Translations under genes and position numbers: made by a program | The notes under the pieces: generated by a model | Told to the model about the DNA's origin: nothing | Seen by the model: only the letters and a program-made list of their open reading frames with translations | The model's database searches: none | Shown: positions 25,904 through 35,800 of the stretch, in pieces | How positions within the stretch are numbered: position 1 is the first letter of the stretch | Layout of the letters: each line of letters begins with the position of its first letter | NCBI GenBank assembly: GCA_026706845.1 | Contig: JAPOXY010000057.1 | Location: forward strand, 1 to 54,659 | Length of the DNA stretch: 54,659 nt | DNA from: Gemmatimonadota bacterium | Lineage (GTDB): Bacteria > Latescibacterota > UBA2968 | Reading direction: 5' to 3'

Positions 25904-27277
25904 TCAAGCATCTGCAAATTCATACAGAAGCGCAACCGCCGACTTTTCGCATGCCCGCAGGCCCTCCACTTCGAAATACTCGTTAGGGGCGTGCAATAAC
26001 CAGCCGTGACCGAGTCCCGACATCACAAAGGGCATGTTCAACGGGGGCTCGCTGAACAACACTTGCGGAGCCGTTCCAGGTAATATAGGCACAACTCCAG
26101 GCTCGGCGTCTAATCTTCTGAGGGCTCTGACAGCGGCTTGCGCGATATGCTCTTTCGGCGATGTCCTGGCCGGATCGTATCCGGTCACAAATCTCAGTTC
26201 GATGTCGCCATACCCATGCCGGTCCAGGTGGGCGCGTACCTTGTCCAAAATCTCCTGGACAGTCATATCCGGCACCAGCCGGATGTCTATCTTGCACATC
26301 GCCGAAGCAGGCACAATCGCCTTGGGTCCGGGCCCAGTGTAGCCGGACAGAAAGCCGTCGATATTCAGGCCAGGCGCAAAAATCGCTTCTCTGACAAGAT
26401 CCAGGCCATCAAGCCCTTCACGGAATTCCGTAATACCGTACATCTCCTTGAAGGCACGAGGGCCCCAGATATCGAGCAGATCGGTGAGCAGGCGCTCATC
26501 ATCCTCAGTGGGAAGCCGTACATTCTCATAAAAACCATCAATCACAATTCGATCGTCGGCCCCGCGCATAGAATTAAGTGCCCAGATCAGTCGCCACACC
26601 GGGCTGTTGACCACAGGCCCGACCATGGAATGCGCATCAGTCGGCAGTGTTTTGACTGCCAGCTCAAAATAGGCAATGCCTTTGAACCCCAGACTTACCT
26701 GCGGATGGCCTTTAACGGTCTCCAATGGGAGATGGTAGTACATCGCATCGGCCGTCTTCAACTCATCTGTGTACTGCTCAATAAACTGAGGCAGATGCCG
26801 ACTGCCCAATTCCTCCTCACCGTCTATGAGAAAAATGAGGTTGACGGGCACATCACCCGTGACAGCCTGAATAGAATGGACGGCGTGAATAAAAGCCATC
26901 AGCGGTCCCTTGGTGTTTATGGCACCTCGGGCAATGATACGGCCATCCACAATCCTGGCCTCAAAGGGCGGCGAATCCCAGGCCTCCAGCGGATCTACCG
27001 GTTGGACGTCATACATGCCATAGACCAGAAGGGTGCGATCGCTATTGCTGGACATCAAATGGCCGTACACTACGGGATGACCGCCTTTCAGAGGGACCAG
27101 CCTCGCGTCTGCACCCAGGTCTCGCAGCATCTCTGCGGTCATTTCGGCACACTTCTGTATCCCCAAATTCTCCGTTGAGATGCTGGGTTGGCGAAGATAG
27201 CGTTGCGTAGCTGCCAGATGATCGTCGAAATGTTGATCAACATATTCGAAAATCTGTTTAAGTGTATCCTCTGCCAT
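25904..27277 (-). CDS. M20 family dipeptidase-like protein with altered metal ligands
   Basis: A 457-residue protein with the overall M20 (ArgE/DapE/CPG2) layout: catalytic domain with an inserted dimerisation domain. The catalytic glutamates are in IDGEEELGS (E154, E155), and the C-terminal metal histidine region is LLHAPNEY. Several usual ligands differ. The first HxD motif reads GMYDVQP with M88 in place of histidine. The bridging aspartate segment reads RGAINTKG with N121. The region usually ending ISD reads ADAMYYHLP. These changes may define a divergent subfamily or an inactive or differently metallated enzyme. It starts 22 bases after the SDR gene with AGGAGG upstream. Confidence 0.82.
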   Translation of the reverse strand: MAEDTLKQIFEYVDQHFDDHLAATQRYLRQPSISTENLGIQKCAEMTAEMLRDLGADARLVPLKGGHPVVYGHLMSSNSDRTLLVYGMYDVQPVDPLEAWDSPPFEARIVDGRIIARGAINTKGPLMAFIHAVHSIQAVTGDVPVNLIFLIDGEEELGSRHLPQFIEQYTDELKTADAMYYHLPLETVKGHPQVSLGFKGIAYFELAVKTLPTDAHSMVGPVVNSPVWRLIWALNSMRGADDRIVIDGFYENVRLPTEDDERLLTDLLDIWGPRAFKEMYGITEFREGLDGLDLVREAIFAPGLNIDGFLSGYTGPGPKAIVPASAMCKIDIRLVPDMTVQEILDKVRAHLDRHGYGDIELRFVTGYDPARTSPKEHIAQAAVRALRRLDAEPGVVPILPGTAPQVLFSEPPLNMPFVMSGLGHGWLLHAPNEYFEVEGLRACEKSAVALLYEFADA

Positions 27278-27299
27278 TTTAACGCCCTCCTGATCAAAT

Positions 27300-28127
27300 C
27301 TACGGATACATTTTGTCCTCTAATGCATGCTCTGTCGGCAGGTAATCGCATGTCCCCCGGCCACCATCCACCAGGATAACCTCGCCGGTGATAAAGCGCG
27401 CGGCTGAGGATGCCAGAAATACAACGATCCCTGCGACATCCTCCGGCTCTCCGATGTGCCCGAGGGCAACGCGCTCGGCCTGTGCCTTTTCAACGCCGGG
27501 CGTGAGCGCATCGCCCCAAATGTCGGTCCGAATCGCACCGGGTGCCACGGCGTTGACTGTAATCCCATACTGTCCCAGATCCCGGGCACAACACCGGGTA
27601 AAGGCCTCCATCGCACCCTTGGAGGCGCTGTAGGCGGCTCTCGCAATCCAGCCCAGGCGGGCGTTGAGCGAACTGATATTGATGATCCGTCCACCGTCCC
27701 CAACATCGACCATAACCCGAGCCGCGATTTGCGTGCAAAGAAAGCACCCCCGGGCATTCACCGCAAAAATCCGCTCCCAATCGGCATCGGTTGTATCGAG
27801 AACGGATACGGCGACATCTATACCGGCGTTGTTGACCAGAATATCGATACCGCCAAAACGTTGAACCGCTGCATGGACCATGGCCTCCACCGCTGTGCGA
27901 TCCGACACATCGGCCTGGATCGCCATAGCCTGTCCTCCATCCCGCTCAATCTCGATCACAGCACTTTCGGCCGCCTGAGCATGGGCGGCGTAGTTGACCA
28001 CCACCGCCGCACCCTGGCGCGCCAGTTCTCGGGAGATCGCCCGGCCGATTCCTCGTCCCCCGCCGGTCACCACGGCAACGCGATCTTCCAGACCTTGAAG
28101 AGGGAATGGTTTTGTATCGTTCTCCAT
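27300..28127 (-). CDS. SDR family oxidoreductase (FabG-like)
   Basis: A 275-residue classical short-chain dehydrogenase/reductase. The nucleotide motif is VVTGGGRGIGRAI, followed by NNAGIDVA. The catalytic serine (NISSLNARLG) and the YxxxK pair (AAYSASKGA) are intact. The C-terminal FLASSAARFITGEVILVDGG is typical. It would oxidise or reduce a hydroxyl or keto group of the block's substrate with NAD(P)H. GGAGG precedes the ATG. It is 39 bases downstream of the Gfo/Idh paralogue B gene. Confidence 0.93.
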   Translation of the reverse strand: MENDTKPFPLQGLEDRVAVVTGGGRGIGRAISRELARQGAAVVVNYAAHAQAAESAVIEIERDGGQAMAIQADVSDRTAVEAMVHAAVQRFGGIDILVNNAGIDVAVSVLDTTDADWERIFAVNARGCFLCTQIAARVMVDVGDGGRIINISSLNARLGWIARAAYSASKGAMEAFTRCCARDLGQYGITVNAVAPGAIRTDIWGDALTPGVEKAQAERVALGHIGEPEDVAGIVVFLASSAARFITGEVILVDGGRGTCDYLPTEHALEDKMYP

Positions 28128-28166
28128 AATTCCGGCCTCCAGGACAATTTATGAAAAATCGGCACC

Positions 28167-29363
28167 TCAAAGCTCCGCACTCGACGCTTCCCCATAGGGC
28201 AGTGGATAGAGCGGTTTCATCTCATCGTGTCGATCCGCAATCTGTGGGATAGAGATCGGTCGATGCGCCACCTTCGACTCGTTGACCGCAACTGCTCCGG
28301 CACATGTGCGCGCCGCTTCATAGACATTGATTTCCGACATACAATCGTTCTCGATCGAGTGGATCAAGTCCATCCAACTGAAGAATTCCACACCGCCATG
28401 CCCCACCTTCCTGACCATATCTTGGGTGATCCACTCCGGTAGTGGAACTGGCGGCACCTCAATCGGACGCATCTCGTAAGGCCCGGTATAAGGCTTGGGT
28501 CCGGCGCCGTCCTCCACCAGACATCCGTAAAGTCCCGTACTGTCCGGGGGCGCAGGCAGATACCCCGTAGATTCGATCGTGCCCTTCGTACCCCACACCG
28601 ATTTTGTAATTTCCTTGTAGGGACGCCTCGCTGCCTTTGAACACTGGACCCGTGCAATCGCCCCGGAGGCCGTCCGAAACAGAGCCACATCGTGGTCGTC
28701 CACGTTCCGGCTGGGCAGATTCTTGCGATTGCCGTAGGCAAAAACCTCCGTGAAGTCCTCTCCCAGAAACCACCGGGCCGTGTCCACAGCATAGATACCC
28801 GCTCCGGCAGACACAGATTCCTGTGCCTTCACCCCGTAGCCCATCCGAAAACCCTCTTTTTTCATGAGTCCGCCTCCGCCCTGCTGCCGAATATCCTGTA
28901 AATATTCGCAGATCACGTAATAGATTTCCCCCACATGGCCATCGTCGATCAACTGCTTCATCTTCACTGACTCCGGGATCCACCGGTCCGGGCAGTCCAT
29001 CTGGACCTTCAGATGCCGGCGTTCGGCCATCGTGATAATTTTCCAGAGCCGTTCCATGGACTCGTTTTCCATCGGCGTCTCAACCATCACATGCTTGCCG
29101 GCATCCAGCGCTGCCAGCACCATCTGCCCGTGGATATGACAGGGCGAACAGATACACAGAATGTCCAGGTCCGTGTCCGAAAGCAAGTCCGCGTAATGCG
29201 TGGTTGTCTTGCCTATGTCCAGTTCTTTAGCCGTGTTCTGCAGCCGCTCCTCGTTCACATCACAGATCACAGCGCACTCGGTCTGCTCAAGGTATTCGTG
29301 GGTTAGACGAACATGGCTTCTTCCGTGACCGAGCCCGACCACACCGACCTTGTAAGTCTTCAT
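28167..29363 (-). CDS. Gfo/Idh/MocA-family protein lacking EKP and DxxxH (paralogue B)
   Basis: A 398-residue protein with Rossmann motif VVGLGHGRSHVR (8-19) and CDV (34-36). The EKP position reads ETP (95-97), threonine replacing lysine, and the DxGxH region reads SAGAGIYAVD with tyrosine for histidine. It shares the GHGRSHVR, SPCHIHGQ and PMENES motifs with paralogue A, indicating duplication. The ATG at 29363 has GGGAG eight bases upstream; a GTG five codons earlier overlaps that site. It is the first gene after two hairpins at 29396-29534, so its expression could be controlled by readthrough. Confidence 0.88.
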   Translation of the reverse strand: MKTYKVGVVGLGHGRSHVRLTHEYLEQTECAVICDVNEERLQNTAKELDIGKTTTHYADLLSDTDLDILCICSPCHIHGQMVLAALDAGKHVMVETPMENESMERLWKIITMAERRHLKVQMDCPDRWIPESVKMKQLIDDGHVGEIYYVICEYLQDIRQQGGGGLMKKEGFRMGYGVKAQESVSAGAGIYAVDTARWFLGEDFTEVFAYGNRKNLPSRNVDDHDVALFRTASGAIARVQCSKAARRPYKEITKSVWGTKGTIESTGYLPAPPDSTGLYGCLVEDGAGPKPYTGPYEMRPIEVPPVPLPEWITQDMVRKVGHGGVEFFSWMDLIHSIENDCMSEINVYEAARTCAGAVAVNESKVAHRPISIPQIADRHDEMKPLYPLPYGEASSAEL

Positions 29364-29395
29364 TTCCAGCACTCCCACCTTTAAATGAATTCCTC

Positions 29396-29456
29396 AAAAA
29401 AAACTGGTGTCCCTTGGATATCCGTTTGATTCAAGAATACGGTCAAGGACCACCAG
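29396..29456 (-). terminator. Hairpin plus U-run just before the Gfo/Idh B gene, terminator or attenuator
   Basis: On the minus strand CTGGTGGTCCTTG (29456-29444) pairs with CAAGGGACACCAG (29416-29404) at 11 of 13 positions across a 27-base loop. Eight T follow at 29403-29396. The run ends only 32 bases before the ATG at 29363, leaving no room for a separate promoter downstream. Confidence 0.5.
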
Positions 29457-29491
29457 AAAAAAATGAGGACAGAAATACGAGAACAGTCCGC

Positions 29492-29534
29492 AAAATCAAC
29501 ACCGGGGGTTTGGATCTCTCCATGCCCCCGGCGT
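29492..29534 (-). terminator. GC-rich hairpin after the PorV/PorQ gene
   Basis: ACGCCGGGGG (29534-29525, minus strand) pairs with CCCCCGGTGT (29508-29499) with one wobble pair. A modest T-rich tail (TGATTTT) follows. It lies 23 bases past the PorV/PorQ stop. The weak U-run suggests partial termination. Confidence 0.5.
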
Positions 29535-29556
29535 TAGGCATACCATTACAGACGCC

Positions 29557-30495
29557 TCAGAACGTCCCGTTCACCGTGAATCTCAAAGGTGCGTTGAAGA
29601 ATTTGCTATGGGTGTAAGCGATATCTACACTGAGCGACGCCGCACCGAAAGCCCGCTTGAGCCCGGCGCCGACGCTGAAATCCTCGGCGTCGTAATTCCA
29701 CTTGTATCCCCCCCTCAGTGCCAGTGTATTGGCCAACCACAGTTCAGCACCCATGTGAACGCGTCCTTCGTAATCAATCGCAAACACGTTCTCTGCTGAA
29801 AGTGTTAGATAAGTGGGATCTCCCACCTTCCCGATCACCTCCATGGCCCCGGCGATTGTGTAAACCACCGGCATAAAAGAGCTCTCTGCGATAACGGTGT
29901 TGTCCTGCCCAAAGTTCTTCAGGGTCATCGCTAACCGGAAAGACTGGAAACCAGTGTAGAAAAGCGTACCGACGCTGGCGTCAAAAGTCGTATTCGAATC
30001 TTCGAACAGAGACTCTTGAAGGTACCTGAAGTTTGCACCGAAAGAGAGCCTATCGGTGAACTGGTAGGCATAGGCAACACCAAACGCGATGTCGTCCCCC
30101 TCTACCATCTTGCCGGTGCCCATGGGTTCGAAAATGGTCGTCTCCTCAAATGGCTTCGTCCGAAACGACACCATGCTGATCCCGAAGACCGAAGCACCGA
30201 AACGATAAGCCACGGCACCCGAGTAGAGTTTTGAATCGGCAAACCAGCGATTGTAAGAAAAGGTATATGCAGCCCTCTCGATGTGGGTCAGGCCAGCCGG
30301 ATTCCAGAAGATGCTATTGATATCGTTAGAAATAGCCATATACGCAGATCCCATCGCCACAGGGCGAGCCGATTGGCCAATTTTCACAAAGTAGAACCCG
30401 GTCGTGCCCAGTTTCTTGAAGATGGCCTCTGCATCCACGGCCAGAAGCGGCCCCATCAGTGCGGCCAAAGTGGCTATCAACAGACTGCGTCTCAT
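29557..30495 (-). CDS. PorV/PorQ family outer-membrane beta-barrel
   Basis: A 312-residue protein with signal peptide MRRSLLIATLAALMGPLLAVDA followed by the PorV/PorQ opening GTTGFYFVKIGQSARPVAMG, then AISNDINSIFWNPAGL, which is strongly characteristic of the family. The rest alternates hydrophobic and polar residues as in a 14-strand barrel and ends with a phenylalanine (NGTF), as many BAM substrates do. In Bacteroidetes PorV shuttles type IX secretion substrates; PorV/PorQ-like barrels also occur without that system. The ATG at 30495 has AAAGGAGG seven bases upstream. It lies 28 bases after a large secreted protein with a T9SS-like tail, which could be its client. Confidence 0.85.
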   Translation of the reverse strand: MRRSLLIATLAALMGPLLAVDAEAIFKKLGTTGFYFVKIGQSARPVAMGSAYMAISNDINSIFWNPAGLTHIERAAYTFSYNRWFADSKLYSGAVAYRFGASVFGISMVSFRTKPFEETTIFEPMGTGKMVEGDDIAFGVAYAYQFTDRLSFGANFRYLQESLFEDSNTTFDASVGTLFYTGFQSFRLAMTLKNFGQDNTVIAESSFMPVVYTIAGAMEVIGKVGDPTYLTLSAENVFAIDYEGRVHMGAELWLANTLALRGGYKWNYDAEDFSVGAGLKRAFGAASLSVDIAYTHSKFFNAPLRFTVNGTF

Positions 30496-30523
30496 TTTTA
30501 TGCCTCCTTTCATGGTCGCACGG

Positions 30524-32740
30524 TTATTTGACAATCATAAATGTCCCTGTCTTCTTCTCGCCCTCGCTCCCCGGCATCAGCGACTCCACCACGAAGAAAT
30601 ACTTTCCCGTCGAGACCTTCGACGCGAAATTCAGTACCACCTGATTCCAACTCGTCTCTCCCCGAATCGGGGACCTTGTCCGCACCGGGTTATCGACCAC
30701 CGCGACCAGATCTCCAGAGACGGTAAAGATCGAGATCTTGCACCTTCGGGGCACATTCACAAATCGGATCTCTTCGCTACCGCCCGGGTAGCGGTGGATG
30801 TCGTCGAGTCTGAATGGGTTGGGCACCACAATCACCGGATCCTCGAATCGGTCTTTCTTATCGGAGGCCACCACAAAGGGTATGCTTTGCAGGTGCGTCC
30901 TCGTTTCGGGCGCGCCGTGACCACTCTCCAGGGAGGGAATCGCCATTCCTGTGCCGTTCCAGTCGGTGTGCCCAGTGTCGTAGCTTCGGACAGAGTACCA
31001 ATAACTGAACCCCGCGAGCGAGGAGGCATCCTTATAGCTGTGCGTGCCGGTCTGGAGGTCCACCAGAAGCTCCCAGGGTCCCATAGATGTGAGTTCTGAC
31101 CGGTAAATCCGATAGCCAGCTACATCCCGCGCCTCGGCGGTCCCCATATAGTCGGGGTCTTCAGCGGCCTCTGCGTCGGCAGACCAGGACAGCAGGTTGT
31201 TCCCGTCCTCGTCGCTTTCCACCGTGAATCTGATGTCGGGCGGCGCGTCGGGGATATCGTAGTTGTTGGCGTAGGCAAACCGGGCCCGATCCAGGTGCTG
31301 GGCCAGTGCCCGTTCACCGTCGGGCACCTGAGCCTGAGCTCCCGGCTGTCTACTCCATCCAAAAATGTCCACTGTTTCTCCTGAGCTTGCAAATTCGGCT
31401 CCGGTGCCAGCTACCCAGGCCACCACGACCTTGGCTTTGTCGCCGGGGCCCAGATCGTAGGGACCATAGGTCTGAGCGAAGCCCATGTTCATAAGCTCTG
31501 TGGGATTGTCCTGGGGGTGCTTTGGCGAGATGGGGCGCATTCCCTGCCCGGTCATCTCCAGGTAGATCTCCTCGTCGGACATAGGATGCTCCGGCGTATC
31601 GATGTCGTCCAGGCTGCGGATTTGCCACCAGAAGGGGAAGGCTGGCTGGTCGGGATTCTTCGGTGCTACATAGACCTCGTCGTCCTGGGCGAACCCGTCG
31701 GTCGGATCGGCGTCTAACAGGGCCAGCCCGATATACTGAAATGCCCGGAGCTGCCCTTCCTTGAGGAGGCCGGAGTTTCGGACATTGCCCGGGGCCTCGG
31801 CCAGCCGGGCAGGCTCACCCGTGTCATCGGCCTGGTCAAAGGGGTAGTCGCCGTCATAGACGTACTGGATCTTTTTTCCTCTCAGATCCGCGTGGCCATC
31901 GAAATTGGGCGCTTCGCTGTACTTGAACCAGTCGTCCTGCACCCGGGGGCTCACATCCTCCCAGCCGCTGGTCCAGCCCGTCCACATATGCCCTGCCCGG
32001 GAGACTCTGGGCAGATTGAAAAATGAAAGGTATGTATCGTTCAACTGCTTCGTCCCGGTATTCTCCAGAATGACCTCTTGAATGATGAAGTCGTCGTAGT
32101 CCGGGTAGCCCCACGCTTTGGCCTTTCGAGTCACGACAATCCCGGTTTCGGTGCCCCACTGCGTAATCAGGATTTCTTCGGGTTGGGTGTCGTTGGGAAT
32201 GTACCGGTTGTAGTCGAAGTTGTGGATCTCCGTCACATCGTTGACCACCGGCGGTGCTCCTGGCCAGTAGTTGGCCGTCACTGCTCCAGTCGCCGGAGAG
32301 ACCGTCCGTACGCCCAGGTCTTTCTCAGGACCGGCGGAGGCATCGTAGGTCATCGGCACGATATCCTCTGTGACTATCCGGGGATTGGACATCGACACAT
32401 TGTAGAAGCCGTTCTCGTCCTTTGTCAGCACATAGATCCCCTCTCCCTGGCTGGTGTGGGTCGAACGGTCCGCAAAGTCGATGCTCTCCTTAACTCCCCA
32501 GTAGTCTTCAAAGTCTCCCTCCAAAATGGGAGCACCGGGGTACATCAAGCCCGCGTCCCACAGTCTCGTCCAGCTCCTGGTCATGCCCTCGGTCTTACCC
32601 TGGATGCCGTTGCTGCGATAGCCCGACCAGAGCAGTCCCCGGGTCAGGTTCCGCATCGGCGCAGCCTGGGCCCAAAGGCTACACGGCAGGAACAACAGCG
32701 ACAGCACCACAGGCCAGAAGCCTATTCTCACTATTCGCAT
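30524..32740 (-). CDS. Large secreted protein with T9SS-like C-terminal domain
   Basis: A 738-residue exported protein with a clear signal peptide (MRIVRIGFWPVVLSLLFLPC...AQA). I do not recognise the first ~480 residues. A fibronectin-like segment follows (VAGYRIYRSELTSMGPW ... YWYSVRSYDTG). The C-terminal ~90 residues begin VVPNPF and include ISIFTVSGDLV and STGKYFFVVE, ending MIVK. That pattern matches type IX secretion or FlgD-like sorting domains (NP...G.....G.Y). AAGGAGG precedes the ATG. It lies between the TonB receptor and PorV/PorQ genes, so it may be a surface-displayed partner of the receptor in place of a SusD lipoprotein. This role is inference. Confidence 0.75.
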   Translation of the reverse strand: MRIVRIGFWPVVLSLLFLPCSLWAQAAPMRNLTRGLLWSGYRSNGIQGKTEGMTRSWTRLWDAGLMYPGAPILEGDFEDYWGVKESIDFADRSTHTSQGEGIYVLTKDENGFYNVSMSNPRIVTEDIVPMTYDASAGPEKDLGVRTVSPATGAVTANYWPGAPPVVNDVTEIHNFDYNRYIPNDTQPEEILITQWGTETGIVVTRKAKAWGYPDYDDFIIQEVILENTGTKQLNDTYLSFFNLPRVSRAGHMWTGWTSGWEDVSPRVQDDWFKYSEAPNFDGHADLRGKKIQYVYDGDYPFDQADDTGEPARLAEAPGNVRNSGLLKEGQLRAFQYIGLALLDADPTDGFAQDDEVYVAPKNPDQPAFPFWWQIRSLDDIDTPEHPMSDEEIYLEMTGQGMRPISPKHPQDNPTELMNMGFAQTYGPYDLGPGDKAKVVVAWVAGTGAEFASSGETVDIFGWSRQPGAQAQVPDGERALAQHLDRARFAYANNYDIPDAPPDIRFTVESDEDGNNLLSWSADAEAAEDPDYMGTAEARDVAGYRIYRSELTSMGPWELLVDLQTGTHSYKDASSLAGFSYWYSVRSYDTGHTDWNGTGMAIPSLESGHGAPETRTHLQSIPFVVASDKKDRFEDPVIVVPNPFRLDDIHRYPGGSEEIRFVNVPRRCKISIFTVSGDLVAVVDNPVRTRSPIRGETSWNQVVLNFASKVSTGKYFFVVESLMPGSEGEKKTGTFMIVK

Positions 32741-32839
32741 CTTGAAACCTCCTTGTGATAATAAGGAGCGCCTGGGATCGGGCCACAGCCTGTGTCCGCC
32801 TCAATCCCAAGCCCTGAGATATAAAACAGAGTTGACCTG

Positions 32840-35800
32840 TCAGAAGGACACCATCACTCCCAGCTCGATCTCTCTTGGAAACCCGGCATATCGGCTCAGT
32901 TCTCCGGTATCGCCGAACTGTTTGTACGTGCCGCTGTCGGGCCTTGGCCGATCCAGACCGTTTTTCCACCAGTCCTCAGCCGGCCTGGGCTGTAGATCGC
33001 GCTGGTTAAACAGGTTCCTGACGTTGAAATAGAATGTAGAGCGCACCTGGTTGCGGATCTGGAACCGCTTCACAAAGGCCAGGTCGGTCCGGGTATGCAT
33101 AGGTCCGAACCACCACTTCGGTGGCTCGCCAGGCAGTGCGAACCGCCTAGCCCTCCCCTCCTGCATCCGATAGACCATCGTGACGCTGATGTCGCCCCAC
33201 ACCGGTCCATAGTCCGTCGGCGAGTGATAAACAAACACCACCGATCCGAAACCCGGCCGTTCGGTCCCAAAAGTCCCCTGTGCTGTGTTCCGTCCCCGGG
33301 GGTTTACGTTAAACTGTTTGTAGGACCACATGCCTGGCCAATCCTCCATTTCTTTGATCTCGGATTCCTTGAGCGGGTCGTAGTCCGCCGCGGTGCCATT
33401 CTGTATGGCCCGGAGCCGTTCGTTGGCCCGATGGCCGAATTCCTGGATCTCCTCAGCGGTCAGCAGCACCGGTACTTCCGCTCCGGAATCGCTGCTGTTC
33501 ACCTGCCCGTCGCCGTTGGTGTCCCGGGAGTGCGTCACATAGTAGTTGGATCCGGTGGCGACCCAGTTCGAGTCGGGCACAAAGTAGGTCCTCCACCACC
33601 CGGACTGGCGTGCGGCCGACACCCACTGCTTATTGTACGAAACCAGGAATGAGAACCCGTGGCTGAGATTCTTCCTCAGCGACAGTTCGATGCCCCGGAC
33701 GTCCTCATAGGAGTTATTCCTCCAGTCGGCCCCACCGCGTTGGGGAGCCTGCTTCTGCGGGTCCCACCAGTAGCTATTGCCGTAGAAGAACTGATCCGTC
33801 CCACTCTTGTAGAAGACCGTCAGAGAACTTATGTAGTCCCCGACAAAGTTCCAGTCGGTCCCGACCTCGAAGCTGGTGGTCGTTTCATACTTAATGTGGT
33901 TCCAGAATCCGGACCAGTCCCGCGAGTCCGACTGGTTCCCGACCTCTGTCGGGTCGATCTGTCCGTTGTTGTTGAAATCCGCTGCCCGGGCTCGACTAAC
34001 CCATCCGTATTGAGCGATGTACCATGTGGAGGGCAACTGGCGGAACACTCCGAAAGAGTAGCGGATCGTAGCTCTGTCGGTGATCGGGTGTGAGACTCCA
34101 ACCCGGGGACTCCAGGCCTGCAGGGCCTTGGCATCCACCAGAGGGATGAGCTGTTGGCGCGTCCACGATTTGGTCATCGGCGCCATCGACCAGAGTCCGT
34201 GTTCGCCCTGAGGCACCTGGGTGCCCCAATCCAGTCGGTCATAGCGAGCGCCCACGTTCAGGACCAGCCCGTGAAACTCCATCTTGTCCTGGATGTACCA
34301 GGACGACTGGATGGGTTCCCACGGCGTATCCCTGGTATATGGCTTCCCGGCCACGCGCAGGGCAAAACTCGTCATACTTCGCCAGCGTTCCCATACGGTC
34401 AGCACCTTGTCGAACGCGACCTCAAACCCACTTTTGACGAAGTGCCCCTTTGTGATCTGGCTGGAGAAATCGAGCTTGAAGTTGACCCGTTCTCGCTTCG
34501 TAAGCTGATACTCGGTTCTCGTCGAGGGAGCGGCCGTGAAGTAGCCGTCCGCGTCCCGGCGAATGTCCTCGGTAATGCCTTCTCCGTATTGATCTACCGG
34601 TACGTTGGTGGTGTCCTGGTTATCTCGGAAAAAGGAAAGCTTCGCCTCGTAAAATGTCTTGGGCGTCAGGATGTGGGTCAGCGATACATAGACCAGGTCG
34701 TTTTTATACTTGACCTGCCCGGCCCCACTCCCCTCAGGGAGAAAGATGTCGCGGCCCAACTGCCTTCTGGCGCCTGAGCCTCCCCAGTAGCTTCCTGAAC
34801 GGCCGTAGATGCCCCCCACGCCCACCTTGAATTTTGAGCGCGCGATCCCGGTCAGTTTGTAGGAGGTCTCAATGTTGCCAGGAGAGGCAATCCAACCCGA
34901 TTTTCGGTCTGGGTAGAGGTAGAAGCCGCGCTGTTTGCCCTCTGGAAATATCGCCGCCAACCCCCGATACCTGGCCGAGGTAAAAAAGGAGGCATTTTCG
35001 ATCACCGGTCCGGATAGAGTCCCCTCTATGCGGTGGCCGATCACGCCGGTGTAGTCGATCCGCTCGTGCACCCTCCGTCCGGTCACCGGATCGGTTTCGC
35101 CCGTCCAGTTCGAATCGTTCCACTTCATCTTATCTTGATAATAGGGGCTGTCATAGACATTGCTGCCCCAGTGCTTTTTCCCGGCCGGATTCAACAGGTA
35201 ATCCAGGCTGCCGTGGAAGTCCCTGCTCCCTTCTTTTGTCACAATGTTGACAACACCCGCCTGGGCGTTGCCGAACTCAGCCTCCATCCCGCCTGTAACC
35301 ACAGCGAGTTCCTGAACAGCACTGGAGTTGACGCTCTGAAAATTTCGGCTGGCGTGCGACCGCCGCTCCACATTGACTGCAGACATGGGTACTCCATCGA
35401 CGTAGTAAACCACGTCACTGCTCCCAGAGCCAGATGACGACGTGTCTCCACCCCGGATCGACGTGTCTCCGTCCAGACCGACCCCGGCCAAGAGCTCAAG
35501 CACCTGTTCGGTGTCCTTGACGATGGGAGCGACCTCCTCGACGTTGGAGTTGTCCAGGATGTATTTGGTGGTTGTCCTATCCGGCTCTACTGGAGGCCGC
35601 TCAGCAACGACCACGATTGCGGTCATCTCCAGGGCGGTCTCCTTCAGGGTAAAATCTACAGTTGTCGTGAAGTCAGCGATGGCCTGGACGTCCGTCTTGG
35701 AAATCTGATCGTAGCCGATCATGGACGCTGTCAGCGTGTAGGTCCCCGGATTCACCAGCAAGATCAAGTAGTCCCCATCTGGCCCTGTGGTGGTACCCTG

